DNA of 64,000 nt from Lautropia sp. SCN 69-89 (lineage in GTDB: Bacteria > Pseudomonadota > Gammaproteobacteria > Burkholderiales > Burkholderiaceae_E), in NCBI GenBank assembly GCA_001724855.1, contig MEED01000027.1:1-64000 (forward strand). Direction: 5' to 3'. The stretch's first letter is position 1; every line of letters begins with the position of its first letter. A model generated the notes under the pieces. The model worked only from the letters and a program-made list of their open reading frames with translations, was not told the origin of the DNA and ran no database searches. Positions 42,759-51,213 of this stretch are shown here, one piece after another. Position numbers and translations under genes: made by a program.

Positions 42759-44044
42759 CGCGCCGCCCCGCTCGACAGCTGGTCGACGATCACCGCCATG
42801 CCGGGCTGCAGCTCGCCGCCGACGATCTCGGTCATGCGGCCGTCGCTGATCCCGGTCTGCACCGTCAGCTCCTGCGCGGCACCGTCGCGCAGCACCCAGA
42901 GGTGGCGCGTGCCGGCGGTGGGCACGTCGGGCCGCGCGGTCTTGGCCGCCTGGCGCGGCGGGCGCGGCACGAGCCGCGAGACGATGCCGCCGCCCGAGCT
43001 CGGCGTTCCCGCGTTGCTGGCCGCCGCCTGTGCGGGCGTGAAGCGCAACGCGGTGTTGGGCACCAGCAGCACGTTCTTGCGGTCGGCCGCGATGATCGAG
43101 GCCGACACCGTCATGCCGGGCCGCAGGCTGAGGTCGCTGTTGTCCACTTCGAGCCGCGTCGCGTAGGTGACCACGTTCTCGGTGAGCGTCGACCCGTAGG
43201 CCACGCGCGTGACGGTGGCCGGATAGCGGCGCTGCGGGTAGGCGCTGACGGTGAAGCTCGCCTTCTGGCCGACCTTCACCGCGCCGACGTCGGCTTCGTC
43301 GACGCTCACTTCGACCAGCAGGTGCGTGAGGTCTTCGGCCAGGCTGAGCAGCGTGACCGCCTGCAGCGTGGCCGCCACCGCGTTGCCGGGCTCGACCGAG
43401 CGCGACAGCACCACGCCGTCGATCGGCGAGCGGATCGAGGCCTTCGACAGGTTCGTCTCGTCGTTCGACAGCGCGGCGCGCGCGTCCTCGACGTTGGCGC
43501 GCGCGCTGTTCTCGTCGGCGCGGGCTCGCGCGAGCGCCGCGCCCGCGGCATCGAGCTCGGCGGCCGACGGCACCTTGCCGCCCGAGAGCCGCGACACCTC
43601 CTGGTACCGCGCGAGGCTCGCCTGCGCCTCGCTGACCGTGGCGACCGTCTGCGCGAGCTTCGCCTGCGCGGCCGCCAGCGACGCGCGCGAGCGCTCGACC
43701 TGCGCGGCGAGCTTGGCCGTGTCGAGTTCCACCAGCACCTGGCCCTTCTTCACCCGGTCGTTGACGTCGACCAGCACGTTGCGCACCGTGCCCGACAGTT
43801 CGCTGCCGATGTTCACCGTGCGAGTGGCCTGCAGCTTGCCGTTGGCGGTGACGGTGAGCGTGAGGTCGCCCAGGCGCGCTTCCTCGGTCAGGTAGCGCGG
43901 CGCCGCGGCGGCCTCCTGCCGGCCGGCCCAGTACCAGGCGCCGCCGGCCGCGAGCGCCAGTGTCGCGAGCGCGATCCAGGGCGCGGGGCGCTTCCACCAG
44001 CGCCGGGCCGCGCCCGTGAGCAGGGTTTCCACTTTCGCGTTCAT
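42755..44044 (-). CDS. MacA-like periplasmic membrane-fusion protein
   Basis: This 429-residue protein has an N-terminal membrane anchor (PWIALATLALAAGGAWYW), a biotinyl-lipoyl-like domain (SELSGTVRNVLVDVNDRVKKGQVLVELD), a coiled-coil hairpin (about 110-210, Ala/Arg/Glu-rich) and a C-terminal beta-barrel/MP region (PIDGVVLSR, then LRPGMTVSASI). It would link the inner-membrane ABC pump to an outer-membrane channel. It lies between the broken outer-membrane factor and the ATPase gene. Confidence 0.92.
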
Positions 44045-45521
44045 CTACTCCCATCCTCCGCCGAGCGCCTTGTACAGGCGCACGTGATCGGCGCCGACGT
44101 TCGCGCCGGTGATCGCCACGCTCTCCTGCGTGGCAAGCAGCGTGCGCTGGGTATCGAGGACGACCTGGAAATCGATCAGGCCGCTGGCGTAGCGCTGCTG
44201 CGCGAGCAGCGCGGCGTTGGCGGCGGCTTCGGCCGCCTCGCGCAGGCGCGCGAGCCGCTCGCGGTCCTTGCCCAGCGCGACCAGCGCATCCTCGACTTCC
44301 TGCAGCGCCGCGAGGACTACCGATTCGTAGCCGGCGCGCGCCTGCTCGAGCGCGGCCTCCTGCGCGCGCACCTGCGCGCGCGCGGCCCCGCCGGCCGTGG
44401 CTGCGTTGCTGCCCAGCGTCTTCATCGCGCACCTGCGCGCGCGCGGCCCCGCCGTCGAAGAGCGGCACCGAGACGCCGGCCAGCAGCGAGTCGAACACCG
44501 CCGCGCCGCTGTTCAGGCCGCCGAGCGTGAGCGCGCTCAGGCCCAGCGTGCCGCCCAGCCGGAAGCCCGGATAGCGCGCCGCATCGGCCTGCGACACCCG
44601 CGCGAGCGCCGCCGCGACCTGCTGCTCGGCGCGGCGCACGTCGGGGCGCTGGCGCAGCGTTTCGGCGGGAATCGACAGCGCAAGCGTGGCGGCCGGCTGC
44701 GGCACCGGGCGGGCCTCGGCCAGCGGTGAGCGCAGCGCCTGCGGAGCGCGGCCGGTGAGCGCAGCGAGTGCGTGCTGCGCCTGCTCGATCGAGGACTCCA
44801 GAGCCGGGATCTGCGACGCCGTCTGCCCCGTGGCCGCGCGCGCCTGCTCGAGGTCGACCGAACTCGCCAGGCCCGCCTGCACGCGCCAGCCCGCGAGCTG
44901 CAGTGTCTCGGCCTGCGCGGCGAGGTTGCTGTGCGCGATCGCGAGACGCGATTGCAGGCCGCGCATGTCGATGTAAGTGAGCGCCACCTCGGCCGCCAGC
45001 GACACCTGCGTGGCGGCCAGGTTTTCCTGCGCAGCGCGCGTGTCGGCCTCGGCCGCCTGCACCGCGGCGCGCCGGCCGCCGAACACGTCGAGCTCCCAGC
45101 CGGCGTCGAGCCCGGCCTGGAAGCGGTTCGCGGTGTCGCCGCCTGCGGGCCGGGCGCGCTGCGCCGAGGCCGACGCGTCGAGGCTGGGCATCAGGCCGGC
45201 CGCCTGCACGTCGCGCAGCGCGCGCGCCTGCGCCAGCGCGGCACGCGCGCTGCGCAGGCTGGCGTTGGCTTCGAGCGCCTGCGCCATGAGCGCGGTCAGC
45301 TGAGGATCGTCGAAGCGCTCCCACCAGCGGGCGAGCGCGGCGGGCGCCGCGTCGACCGCGGGCTCCGACCACGCGGCCGGCACCGGGACGGCGGGAAGGG
45401 CGCCGTCCCGCACCGGCGGCACGGCGCAGCCGGCGAGCGCGGCGAGCAGGCCCGCAAGGGTGACGAGGCGGGCAGCGGGGCGGCCGACCCGTTGGCCGGC
45501 GCGGGCAGGGCTGGAACTCAT
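44045..45521 (-). pseudogene. NodT/TolC-type outer-membrane factor lipoprotein, disrupted
   Basis: The N-terminal 350 residues read from ATG 45521: a lipoprotein signal with lipobox LAGC, ARWWERFDDPQL, and two helical repeats of the TolC/NodT family. At about 44454 the frame is broken by 61 extra bases; the C-terminal part (RAQEAALEQARAGYESVVLAALQEVEDAL to the end) continues in another frame from about 44392 to 44045. Removing 61 bp would restore FDGGAARAQVRAQEAA. The protein is truncated as it stands. Confidence 0.85.
44365..44454. repeat. 29-bp direct repeat flanking an insertion in the outer-membrane factor gene
   Basis: Two identical 29-bp copies (44365-44393 and 44426-44454) are separated by 32 bp of unrelated sequence. 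The offset of 61 bp is not a multiple of three and causes the frameshift. Recombination between the copies would restore the reading frame exactly. Confidence 0.9.
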
Positions 45522-45592
45522 GGCATCCGGATTGTGCCCGCCCCCGGCGTAAAGAATCGTGACCTTCGCGCAAGGATTCGTAAACGAAGGCC

Positions 45593-45614
45593 GATCCGTT
45601 AGCGATCCGTTAGC
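45593..45614. repeat. Tandem 11-bp direct repeat upstream of the efflux operon
   Basis: GATCCGTTAGC occurs twice in tandem (45593-45603, 45604-45614) in the divergent region between the outer-membrane factor gene and the small secreted-protein gene. Direct repeats with about one helical turn spacing are typical of OmpR-type regulator sites, but no such regulator is nearby. Confidence 0.5.
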
Positions 45615-45703
45615 CGTCGCGCCCCAGGATTCGCGTCACGGCGCCCGGGGCCCATGGTCCGGGCGAAGTGAAACCTCCTCCATACCTGTTCGAGGACCAC
45701 GTC

Positions 45704-46015
45704 ATGAAACCGATCGCTTTTCCCGTTGCCCTGGCCTGCGCCGGCCTGCTCGCGCTGCGCGCGGCCGCCGCCGCCCCCGATGCCGGCACCGACGGCGCCG
45801 AGGCCCGCGCGGCCGTCGTGTCGGCCGCCCCCGAGTCGCCCGCCGCCGCCTTCGAGCGGATGCTTGCGCCGCGCACGCCGGCCGCCGCGCCCGTCGCCGC
45901 CGGCGCGTCGACCGACTCGCTGACGCGCGCGTTCAACGTCGCACTGTGGAACGCGCCTGCCCCGGCGATGCGCCAGGCGTCGGCGCGGACCCACCGGATG
46001 GGGAGCGCACGATGA
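45704..46015 (+). CDS. Small Ala-rich secreted hypothetical protein
   Basis: This 103-residue protein has a signal peptide (MKPIAFPVALACAGLLAL, cleavage in a run of alanines) followed by an Ala/Pro/Glu-rich region without a known domain. The start is moved from 45668 to ATG 45704, where the signal peptide begins. It overlaps the next gene by 4 bp (ATGA), so the two are likely co-expressed. Low-complexity composition makes homology hard to judge. Confidence 0.6.
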   Translation: MKPIAFPVALACAGLLALRAAAAAPDAGTDGAEARAAVVSAAPESPAAAFERMLAPRTPAAAPVAAGASTDSLTRAFNVALWNAPAPAMRQASARTHRMGSAR

Positions 46016-46620
46016 GCTACGCATGGCTGGGGGCCGCGCACCTGCTGGGCGCGGTCCTGCTCGGCGCGGCGATCGTCGCGCTGTGGCTCATCGACGAGCG
46101 GATCCGTCGAGCGACCGATTGCGGAACGATCGCCCATGCGGGCCGCCGCGCCGATGCGCTGGGCAGGCGCGTGCTGATGCCCGGCGTGCTGCTGCTTGCC
46201 GTGTCCGGCGTCTGGCTCGTGGCGAGCTACTACGGCGGCTGGCGCTTCCTGCGGGTTCCGTGGCTCGCCGGCATGGCGGGCCTTTTCGTGTTCCAGTCGG
46301 CTTGGGCCAACACGGTGACGCACCCGCACGCGAAGCGGATGCGCCAGCTGCTCGCCGGCACGCGCGATGTCGACCCGATCACGCCGGCGCTCGAACGCGT
46401 TCGCAGCGAGCCGCTTGCGAGCTTCGGGCAGCACCTGGAGCCGGCGGTGTTCGTGCTGATCGTCGCGCTCGGCGTGCTGCGGCCGATGGACTGGGCCGTC
46501 GTCGTGCTGGGCTGCGTCACGGCGACGTTGCTCGCGGCCGCGATGACGTTCTACGTGGTGCGGCCGCTCGCCCCCAGTTCCCTCAGCAGCGCCTCGGTGG
46601 AGGCCGAGGGCGGCAGCTGA
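46012..46620 (+). CDS. DUF2269-like integral membrane protein
   Basis: This 202-residue protein has four or five hydrophobic helices: an N-terminal AAHLLGAVLLGAAIVALWLID, MPGVLLLAVSGVWLVASYYGG, LAGMAGLFVFQSAW and two at the C-terminus. Conserved polar positions resemble DUF2269 proteins, whose function is unknown. The last 70 bp overlap the 3' end of the opposing regulator gene. Confidence 0.78.
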   Translation: MSYAWLGAAHLLGAVLLGAAIVALWLIDERIRRATDCGTIAHAGRRADALGRRVLMPGVLLLAVSGVWLVASYYGGWRFLRVPWLAGMAGLFVFQSAWANTVTHPHAKRMRQLLAGTRDVDPITPALERVRSEPLASFGQHLEPAVFVLIVALGVLRPMDWAVVVLGCVTATLLAAAMTFYVVRPLAPSSLSSASVEAEGGS

Positions 46621-49600
46621 AGCGTTGCCCCGAGCACGTCGCGGCAGCGCCGATAGGTGGCCATCACGTCGGCGCTGCGCCCGAGCCGGTGATGGGCGCG
46701 CATCAGCTGCTGGTAGAACGGCTCGACGGTGGCGTCGGCCTGCAGCAGGCGCTCGAGGCAGGCGACCGCGCCGTCCCAGTCGGCGCCTTCGACGTGCTGG
46801 CGCACGTCGGCACCGCCCAGGCGCACGAAGCGCGCGCGCAGCCGCTCGCGCGGCGCGATCGCCCAGGCCGCGTCTTCGTGCGCGAGGAACGCGCCGCGAT
46901 ACAGCAGCAGCGCGCGCTCGCGGTCTTCGGCGACAGCCGCATCGTCGTCGGGATCGACCGACTCGAAGGCCAGCGTGTCGACCCAGCACAGCTGCGGGTT
47001 CAGGCCGAGCCGTCCCTCCTGCAGCAGCAGCGCGTCGCGCTGGCCGAGCAGCTTGCGCAGCCGCTGCAAGGTGGTGACGAACGCGTTGTGCGCGTCGTCG
47101 CCTTCGGCGTCGGGCCAGAGCGCCTCGGCGAGCTGCGCCTCGGGCACGCCGACGCAGCCGAACGCCACCAGCGTCTTCAGCAGCGCGAGCGGCCGCTTCT
47201 GCACCTTGCCTGCGAAGCGCAGCGGCTCGCCGTCGAGCTCGATCGCGAACTCGCCCAGCGTGCGCACGCGCACCGGCCACGGCCAGTGCTCGAGCCGCGC
47301 CGCGGGACCGTCGGGCCGCAGCCCGCGTCGCCGGATCAGCCCGCGCACGAACCCGGTCTCGATCGAGTGCTCGAGCGCGATGCGGCACCAGCGCGCCATC
47401 GTGTCGTCGCGCCACCAGGCCGAGTTGGTGAAGCCCTGCTCGCGCATCACCTGGAACATCCGCGCGATCGCGGCGAGCTGCCCGGGGCGGTCGCCGCGCG
47501 CCTCGGCGAATTGCGCCTCGAGCTCGTGCATGTAGTAGAACGCGTTGCTGCAGCCGATCGCCGAGGCGACCTGCGTGGCGCGTTCGAGTTCGCGCCGGGC
47601 GCCCGCTTCGTCGCCGGCCAGGAACAGCGCCTGCGCGAGCGCCGGGCGTGTGTAGACCTCGCCCCATGCCACCCCTGCCTCCACAGCGCTCGCCACGCCG
47701 CCGTAGCCGTGGGCGAGCATCGCGGCGCGATCGTCACGGCGCATCGCCTCCTGGAACGAGAAGAAGTGGTATTGAACGCTGTCGAGCCGGCGCTGGCCGG
47801 GCTCGCGCGCCCGCAGGCGCGCGAGGAAACCGCGCGCCTGTTCGGCATCGCCCGAGGTGGCCGCAGCGACGGCGCCCTGCGCCACCAGCATGAAGTCCCA
47901 GACATGCGCGCCGGTCTCGTCGGCCAGCGCGAGTCCGCGCCTGACCGCCGCGAGCGCGGCGGCGTGGTCGGCGTTCATCCAGTGCGAGATCGCGAGGATG
48001 CCTTCCCAGGCCAGCCGCACGAACGGCCCGACGGTGCGCGCGCTCGCGAACGGTTCGATGCGCCGGACCAGTTCGTCGGCACGCGCCAGGTTGCCCGCCC
48101 ACCATTCGTAGTACAGCAGCAGGTGCGCGGCTGCGGTCATCCGCAGGCCCGGGTCGACGTCGTCCTGCGCGACCAGCGCGTCGAGGTGCCGGGTCCAGCG
48201 CGGCAGCTCCGGATGCTGCGGACGCCGGTACATCAGGATCGCGAAGATCGCGGCGACTGCGCGCACTTCGACCGCGCGTGACGGGAACTCCGGATGCCGC
48301 GCGCGCAGCGCGTCGAACTCGTCGATCCACGGATCGGACGGCACGAAGTCGCTCCACGCGTAGATGAAGGTGTCGACGACGCCGGCCCACGACAGGTACT
48401 CGCCGGTTGCGTGGCCGGCGGCGCGGAACCCCGCGTAGGCGCTCGACAGCAGTTCGCGCGCCTGCGCCGGGTCGTAGGGCAGCCGGCACAGGCCGAGGAA
48501 GTAGTCGAGCCAGGGCGTGCCCGTGCGCTGTGGCTGCGGGATGTCGAGGATCCATTCGGCGAGCGTCTGGAACCGCCCGCTGCGGAGCAGCGCAGGCGCC
48601 TGGTCGAGCACCTGCGACACCAGGCCGGGCCAGTCGCCGACGCTGGCCTGCGCGTCGCCCTCGGCGGCCAGCAGGGCAGCTGCCTCGCTGCGCAGCCGGG
48701 CAAGCTCGTCTGCATCGAGCTGCCTGCGCCCTCGCTCGAGCAGGAACTCGCGGAACAGCGGGTGGTACTCCCAGGCATCGCCCTGCCCCGAGCCCGCATG
48801 GCGCGCGACGAAGAAGTTGCGCCGATCGAGGTCGGCGAGCAGCGCCGCCGCGTCGTCCTGCCGGGTGAGCGCCGCTGCCGAGGCCGCGGTGAAGCGCGGC
48901 AGCACTGCGGTGCGCACCAGGAAGCGCTGCAGCCGCGGCTCGGCCTGCGCCAGCAGCTCGCCGGCGAAATAGTCGAACACCAGCGGATCGGCCGGCGATG
49001 CGTCGCCCAGCGCCGAGCCCGGACCGCGCTCGAGCATCAGCACCAGTCCCGCGACCCAGCCCTGCGTGCGCTCGTGAAGGCTGCGCAACACCGCATCGCC
49101 GGGCGCGTTGGCCGCCAGCCGCTGGCGCGCGACCCCGATGCATTCATCGGCGGACAGCCGCAGCGCCTCGCGGTCGAGCAGCGTGAAGTTCTCCAGCGTG
49201 CGCAGCCGCGTGAGCAGCGGCGGCGGCTCGCCGCGGCTGGTCACGATCACCGACACGCCGGGCGGCACCTCGGCCAGGCCCTCGCGCAGCGCCATGTGCA
49301 CCGGAGAATCGGCGGGGAGCGCGTGGTAGTCGTCGAGCACCAGCAACGGCACGCCGCGCATCCGCGCAAAGAAGCGGCGGAACCAGTTGCGCGCGAACAC
49401 CGCGAGCCCGGCGAGGTACTCGGCGGTGAACGCGGGCAGCGCGTCGGCCTCGCGGCGCCTGCCCGGGGCAACCGCCTGCGCGAGATCGTGGAAGAACGAC
49501 GCCGCGTCGGCGTCGGCCGCGTCGATGCGGTACCACACGGCGCGCAGCCGCCGCGCCTGCAGGTAGCTCGCGGCCAGCGTCGTCTTGCCCGACCCGGCCG

Positions 49601-49742
49601 GGGCGGCGATCCAGACGATGTTCCCGCTGCGCCGTGCGGCATCGACGCGCTCGAACAGGCGCCGTCGCGGCCATGCGCGGTTCGGCTGCGGCGCGGTCAG
49701 CTTGGCCAGGCTGAGGGGCCGCGCTGCGCTGTCGGAATCCAT
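46551..49742 (-). CDS. Large MalT/SARP-type transcriptional activator (AAA-TPR-BTAD)
   Basis: This 1063-residue regulator starts with a STAND-type NTPase (Walker A APAGSGKTT at 47-55, Walker B LLVLDDYHAL) as in MalT. A long helical TPR-like region (about 400-800) follows. The C-terminus has an OmpR-like winged helix (VRTLGEFAIELDGEPL, then LLKTLVAFGCVGVPEAQLAEALWP) and a bacterial transcriptional activator domain (YRGAFLAHED, then RAHHRLGRSADVMATYRRC), the SARP layout. No LuxR-type HTH is present. ATG 49742 is chosen since the N-terminus MDSDSAARPLSLAKLTAP matches relatives. The signal and targets are unknown. Confidence 0.88.
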   Translation of the reverse strand: MDSDSAARPLSLAKLTAPQPNRAWPRRRLFERVDAARRSGNIVWIAAPAGSGKTTLAASYLQARRLRAVWYRIDAADADAASFFHDLAQAVAPGRRREADALPAFTAEYLAGLAVFARNWFRRFFARMRGVPLLVLDDYHALPADSPVHMALREGLAEVPPGVSVIVTSRGEPPPLLTRLRTLENFTLLDREALRLSADECIGVARQRLAANAPGDAVLRSLHERTQGWVAGLVLMLERGPGSALGDASPADPLVFDYFAGELLAQAEPRLQRFLVRTAVLPRFTAASAAALTRQDDAAALLADLDRRNFFVARHAGSGQGDAWEYHPLFREFLLERGRRQLDADELARLRSEAAALLAAEGDAQASVGDWPGLVSQVLDQAPALLRSGRFQTLAEWILDIPQPQRTGTPWLDYFLGLCRLPYDPAQARELLSSAYAGFRAAGHATGEYLSWAGVVDTFIYAWSDFVPSDPWIDEFDALRARHPEFPSRAVEVRAVAAIFAILMYRRPQHPELPRWTRHLDALVAQDDVDPGLRMTAAAHLLLYYEWWAGNLARADELVRRIEPFASARTVGPFVRLAWEGILAISHWMNADHAAALAAVRRGLALADETGAHVWDFMLVAQGAVAAATSGDAEQARGFLARLRAREPGQRRLDSVQYHFFSFQEAMRRDDRAAMLAHGYGGVASAVEAGVAWGEVYTRPALAQALFLAGDEAGARRELERATQVASAIGCSNAFYYMHELEAQFAEARGDRPGQLAAIARMFQVMREQGFTNSAWWRDDTMARWCRIALEHSIETGFVRGLIRRRGLRPDGPAARLEHWPWPVRVRTLGEFAIELDGEPLRFAGKVQKRPLALLKTLVAFGCVGVPEAQLAEALWPDAEGDDAHNAFVTTLQRLRKLLGQRDALLLQEGRLGLNPQLCWVDTLAFESVDPDDDAAVAEDRERALLLYRGAFLAHEDAAWAIAPRERLRARFVRLGGADVRQHVEGADWDGAVACLERLLQADATVEPFYQQLMRAHHRLGRSADVMATYRRCRDVLGATLQLPPSASTEALLRELGASGRTT

Positions 49743-49935
49743 GATCCGGACAGGATAGGAGCCTCGGCGGCGACAGGCAATCGCGCGGCGCATCGCGACA
49801 ATCCGGTCGAACGACCTCGGCCATCAGGAGCATTGCCGCCCCCGCAATCGGCCGCGAGAATTGCGTCGACGCCGGGTCCCGGCGCCTTGTGCTGCCGCAA
49901 TCGGAGCTTGTGACCCGCAGAATGACGCGCGAGAA

Positions 49936-49963
49936 TGTGTATATCTGTCTCCAGGCGTACACA
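49936..49963 (+). promoter_or_regulatory. Inverted-repeat operator of the VapBC module
   Basis: TGTGTA-N16-TACACA (49936-49963) ends 2 bp before the vapB start codon, and an AT-rich TATAT lies inside. Antitoxin dimers typically bind such repeats to autoregulate. Confidence 0.5.
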
Positions 49964-49965
49964 TC

Positions 49966-50160
49966 ATGAGAACGAACATCGTGATCGACGACGACCTCAT
50001 GAAACGGGTGCTGAAATTGACCGGACTGAAGACGAAGCGCGAGGCCGTCGAACTCGGCCTGCGCACGCTGCTGCGGCTGAGGCGCCAGCAGGAAATCCGG
50101 CGGTTCCGCGGCAAGCTCCCCTGGGAGGGCGACCTCGAGACGATGAGGATCGATCGTTGA
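49966..50160 (+). CDS. vapB: VapB-family antitoxin
   Basis: This 64-residue protein is a VapB/MazE-type RHH antitoxin: RTNIVIDDDLMKRVLKLTG, then KTKREAVELGLRTLLRL and a toxin-binding tail with GKLPWEGDLE. ATG 49966 is the family start; the open frame continues upstream without homology. The last bases overlap the toxin start. Confidence 0.92.
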   Translation: MRTNIVIDDDLMKRVLKLTGLKTKREAVELGLRTLLRLRRQQEIRRFRGKLPWEGDLETMRIDR

Positions 50161-50558
50161 TCCTGGTCGACTCCAGCGTCTGGATCGACTACTTTCGCGG
50201 CACTGTCACCGCGCAGACCGACCGGCTCGACGTCCTGCTCGGCAGCGAGCCGCTGGCCACCGGCGACCTGATGCTCGCCGAAGTGCTCCAGGGCTTCGAC
50301 GACAACCGCGACTTCGACCAGGCGCGCCGGCTGCTGGACACGCTCGACGTCGTCGTCATTGGCGGCCGGGAGATTGCCATCGGCGCAGCGAAGAACTTCC
50401 GCGCGCTGCGCCGTCTGGGCATCACTGCGCGCAAGACAATCGACACGCTGATCGCAACCCGCTGCATCGTCGACGGCTACGCGCTGCTCTATAGCGACCG
50501 CGACTTCGACGCGTTCGTCGCGCACCTCGGCCTGCGCTCCGCGATGGCCGGGGGGTGA
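50157..50558 (+). CDS. vapC: VapC-family PIN ribonuclease toxin
   Basis: This 133-residue PIN-domain toxin starts at TTG 50157, overlapping the antitoxin stop (TTGA). The catalytic acidic residues are visible in ILVDSSVWIDYFRG (first Asp), LMLAEVLQG (Glu), KTIDTLIATRC (Asp) and LLYSDRDFD (Asp). VapC toxins cleave tRNA or rRNA. The module is complete and uninterrupted, unlike most others in the window. Confidence 0.92.
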   Translation: MILVDSSVWIDYFRGTVTAQTDRLDVLLGSEPLATGDLMLAEVLQGFDDNRDFDQARRLLDTLDVVVIGGREIAIGAAKNFRALRRLGITARKTIDTLIATRCIVDGYALLYSDRDFDAFVAHLGLRSAMAGG

Positions 50559-50634
50559 AACCTGCAGCCGCGCCGATTATGATGTCGCGGCCCGCCCACC
50601 ATCCGCGTCGCGCGCGACGCAAACGGAGCGCAAC

Positions 50635-51192
50635 ATGGCCTGGATCGTCGTGCTGGTCGTCCTCGCCGTCGTCGGCTACGGTGTCGCCCTCTACAACCGG
50701 CTGGTCCGCGGCCGCCAGATGGCCGAGGAAGGCTGGAGCGGCATCGACGTGCAGCTGAAGCGGCGCGCCGACCTGCTGCCCAACCTGGTCGAGACGGTGC
50801 AGGGCTACGCGACGCACGAGCGCGAGCTGTTGCAGCGCGTCACCGAGCTGCGCAACCAGGCGCGGGCGGTGCCGCCCGACGACGTGGCCGGGCGCGCGCA
50901 GGTCGAAGGGCTGCTCTCGGGTGCGATCGGCCGGCTGCTGGCGGTGGTGGAGAACTACCCCGACCTGAAGGCGAACCAGAACTTCCTGCAGCTGCAGGAG
51001 CAACTGGCGACGATCGAGAACGAGGTCCAGATGGCGCGCCGCTACTACAACGGCGCGACGCGCGACCTGAACGTGCTGGTCGAGTCGTTCCCGAGCAACC
51101 TGGTCGCCGGGGCCACGGGCTTCGTGAAGCGCGCGTTCTTCGAGACCGACGAGGAGTCGCGCGCGGTGCCGAAGGTGTCGTTCCCCCGGTAG
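50635..51192 (+). CDS. lemA: LemA family protein
   Basis: This 185-residue protein has an N-terminal membrane anchor (WIVVLVVLAVVGYGVALYN) followed by the LemA core: EEGWSGIDVQLKRRADLLPNLVE, then ENYPDLKANQNFLQLQEQL and ENEVQMARRYYNGATRDLN. It is anchored with a helical domain on one face of the membrane; the function is poorly defined. It is followed by a DUF2207 gene after 21 bp, a common pairing. Confidence 0.93.
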   Translation: MAWIVVLVVLAVVGYGVALYNRLVRGRQMAEEGWSGIDVQLKRRADLLPNLVETVQGYATHERELLQRVTELRNQARAVPPDDVAGRAQVEGLLSGAIGRLLAVVENYPDLKANQNFLQLQEQLATIENEVQMARRYYNGATRDLNVLVESFPSNLVAGATGFVKRAFFETDEESRAVPKVSFPR

Positions 51193-51213
51193 CGGGCAGG
51201 CCGCGGGCCCGCG

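Noticed and set aside
46551-49742. LuxR/MalT-type regulator with C-terminal LuxR HTH
   Set aside because: The C-terminus is an OmpR-like winged helix plus activator domain (SARP type), with no LuxR HTH pattern.
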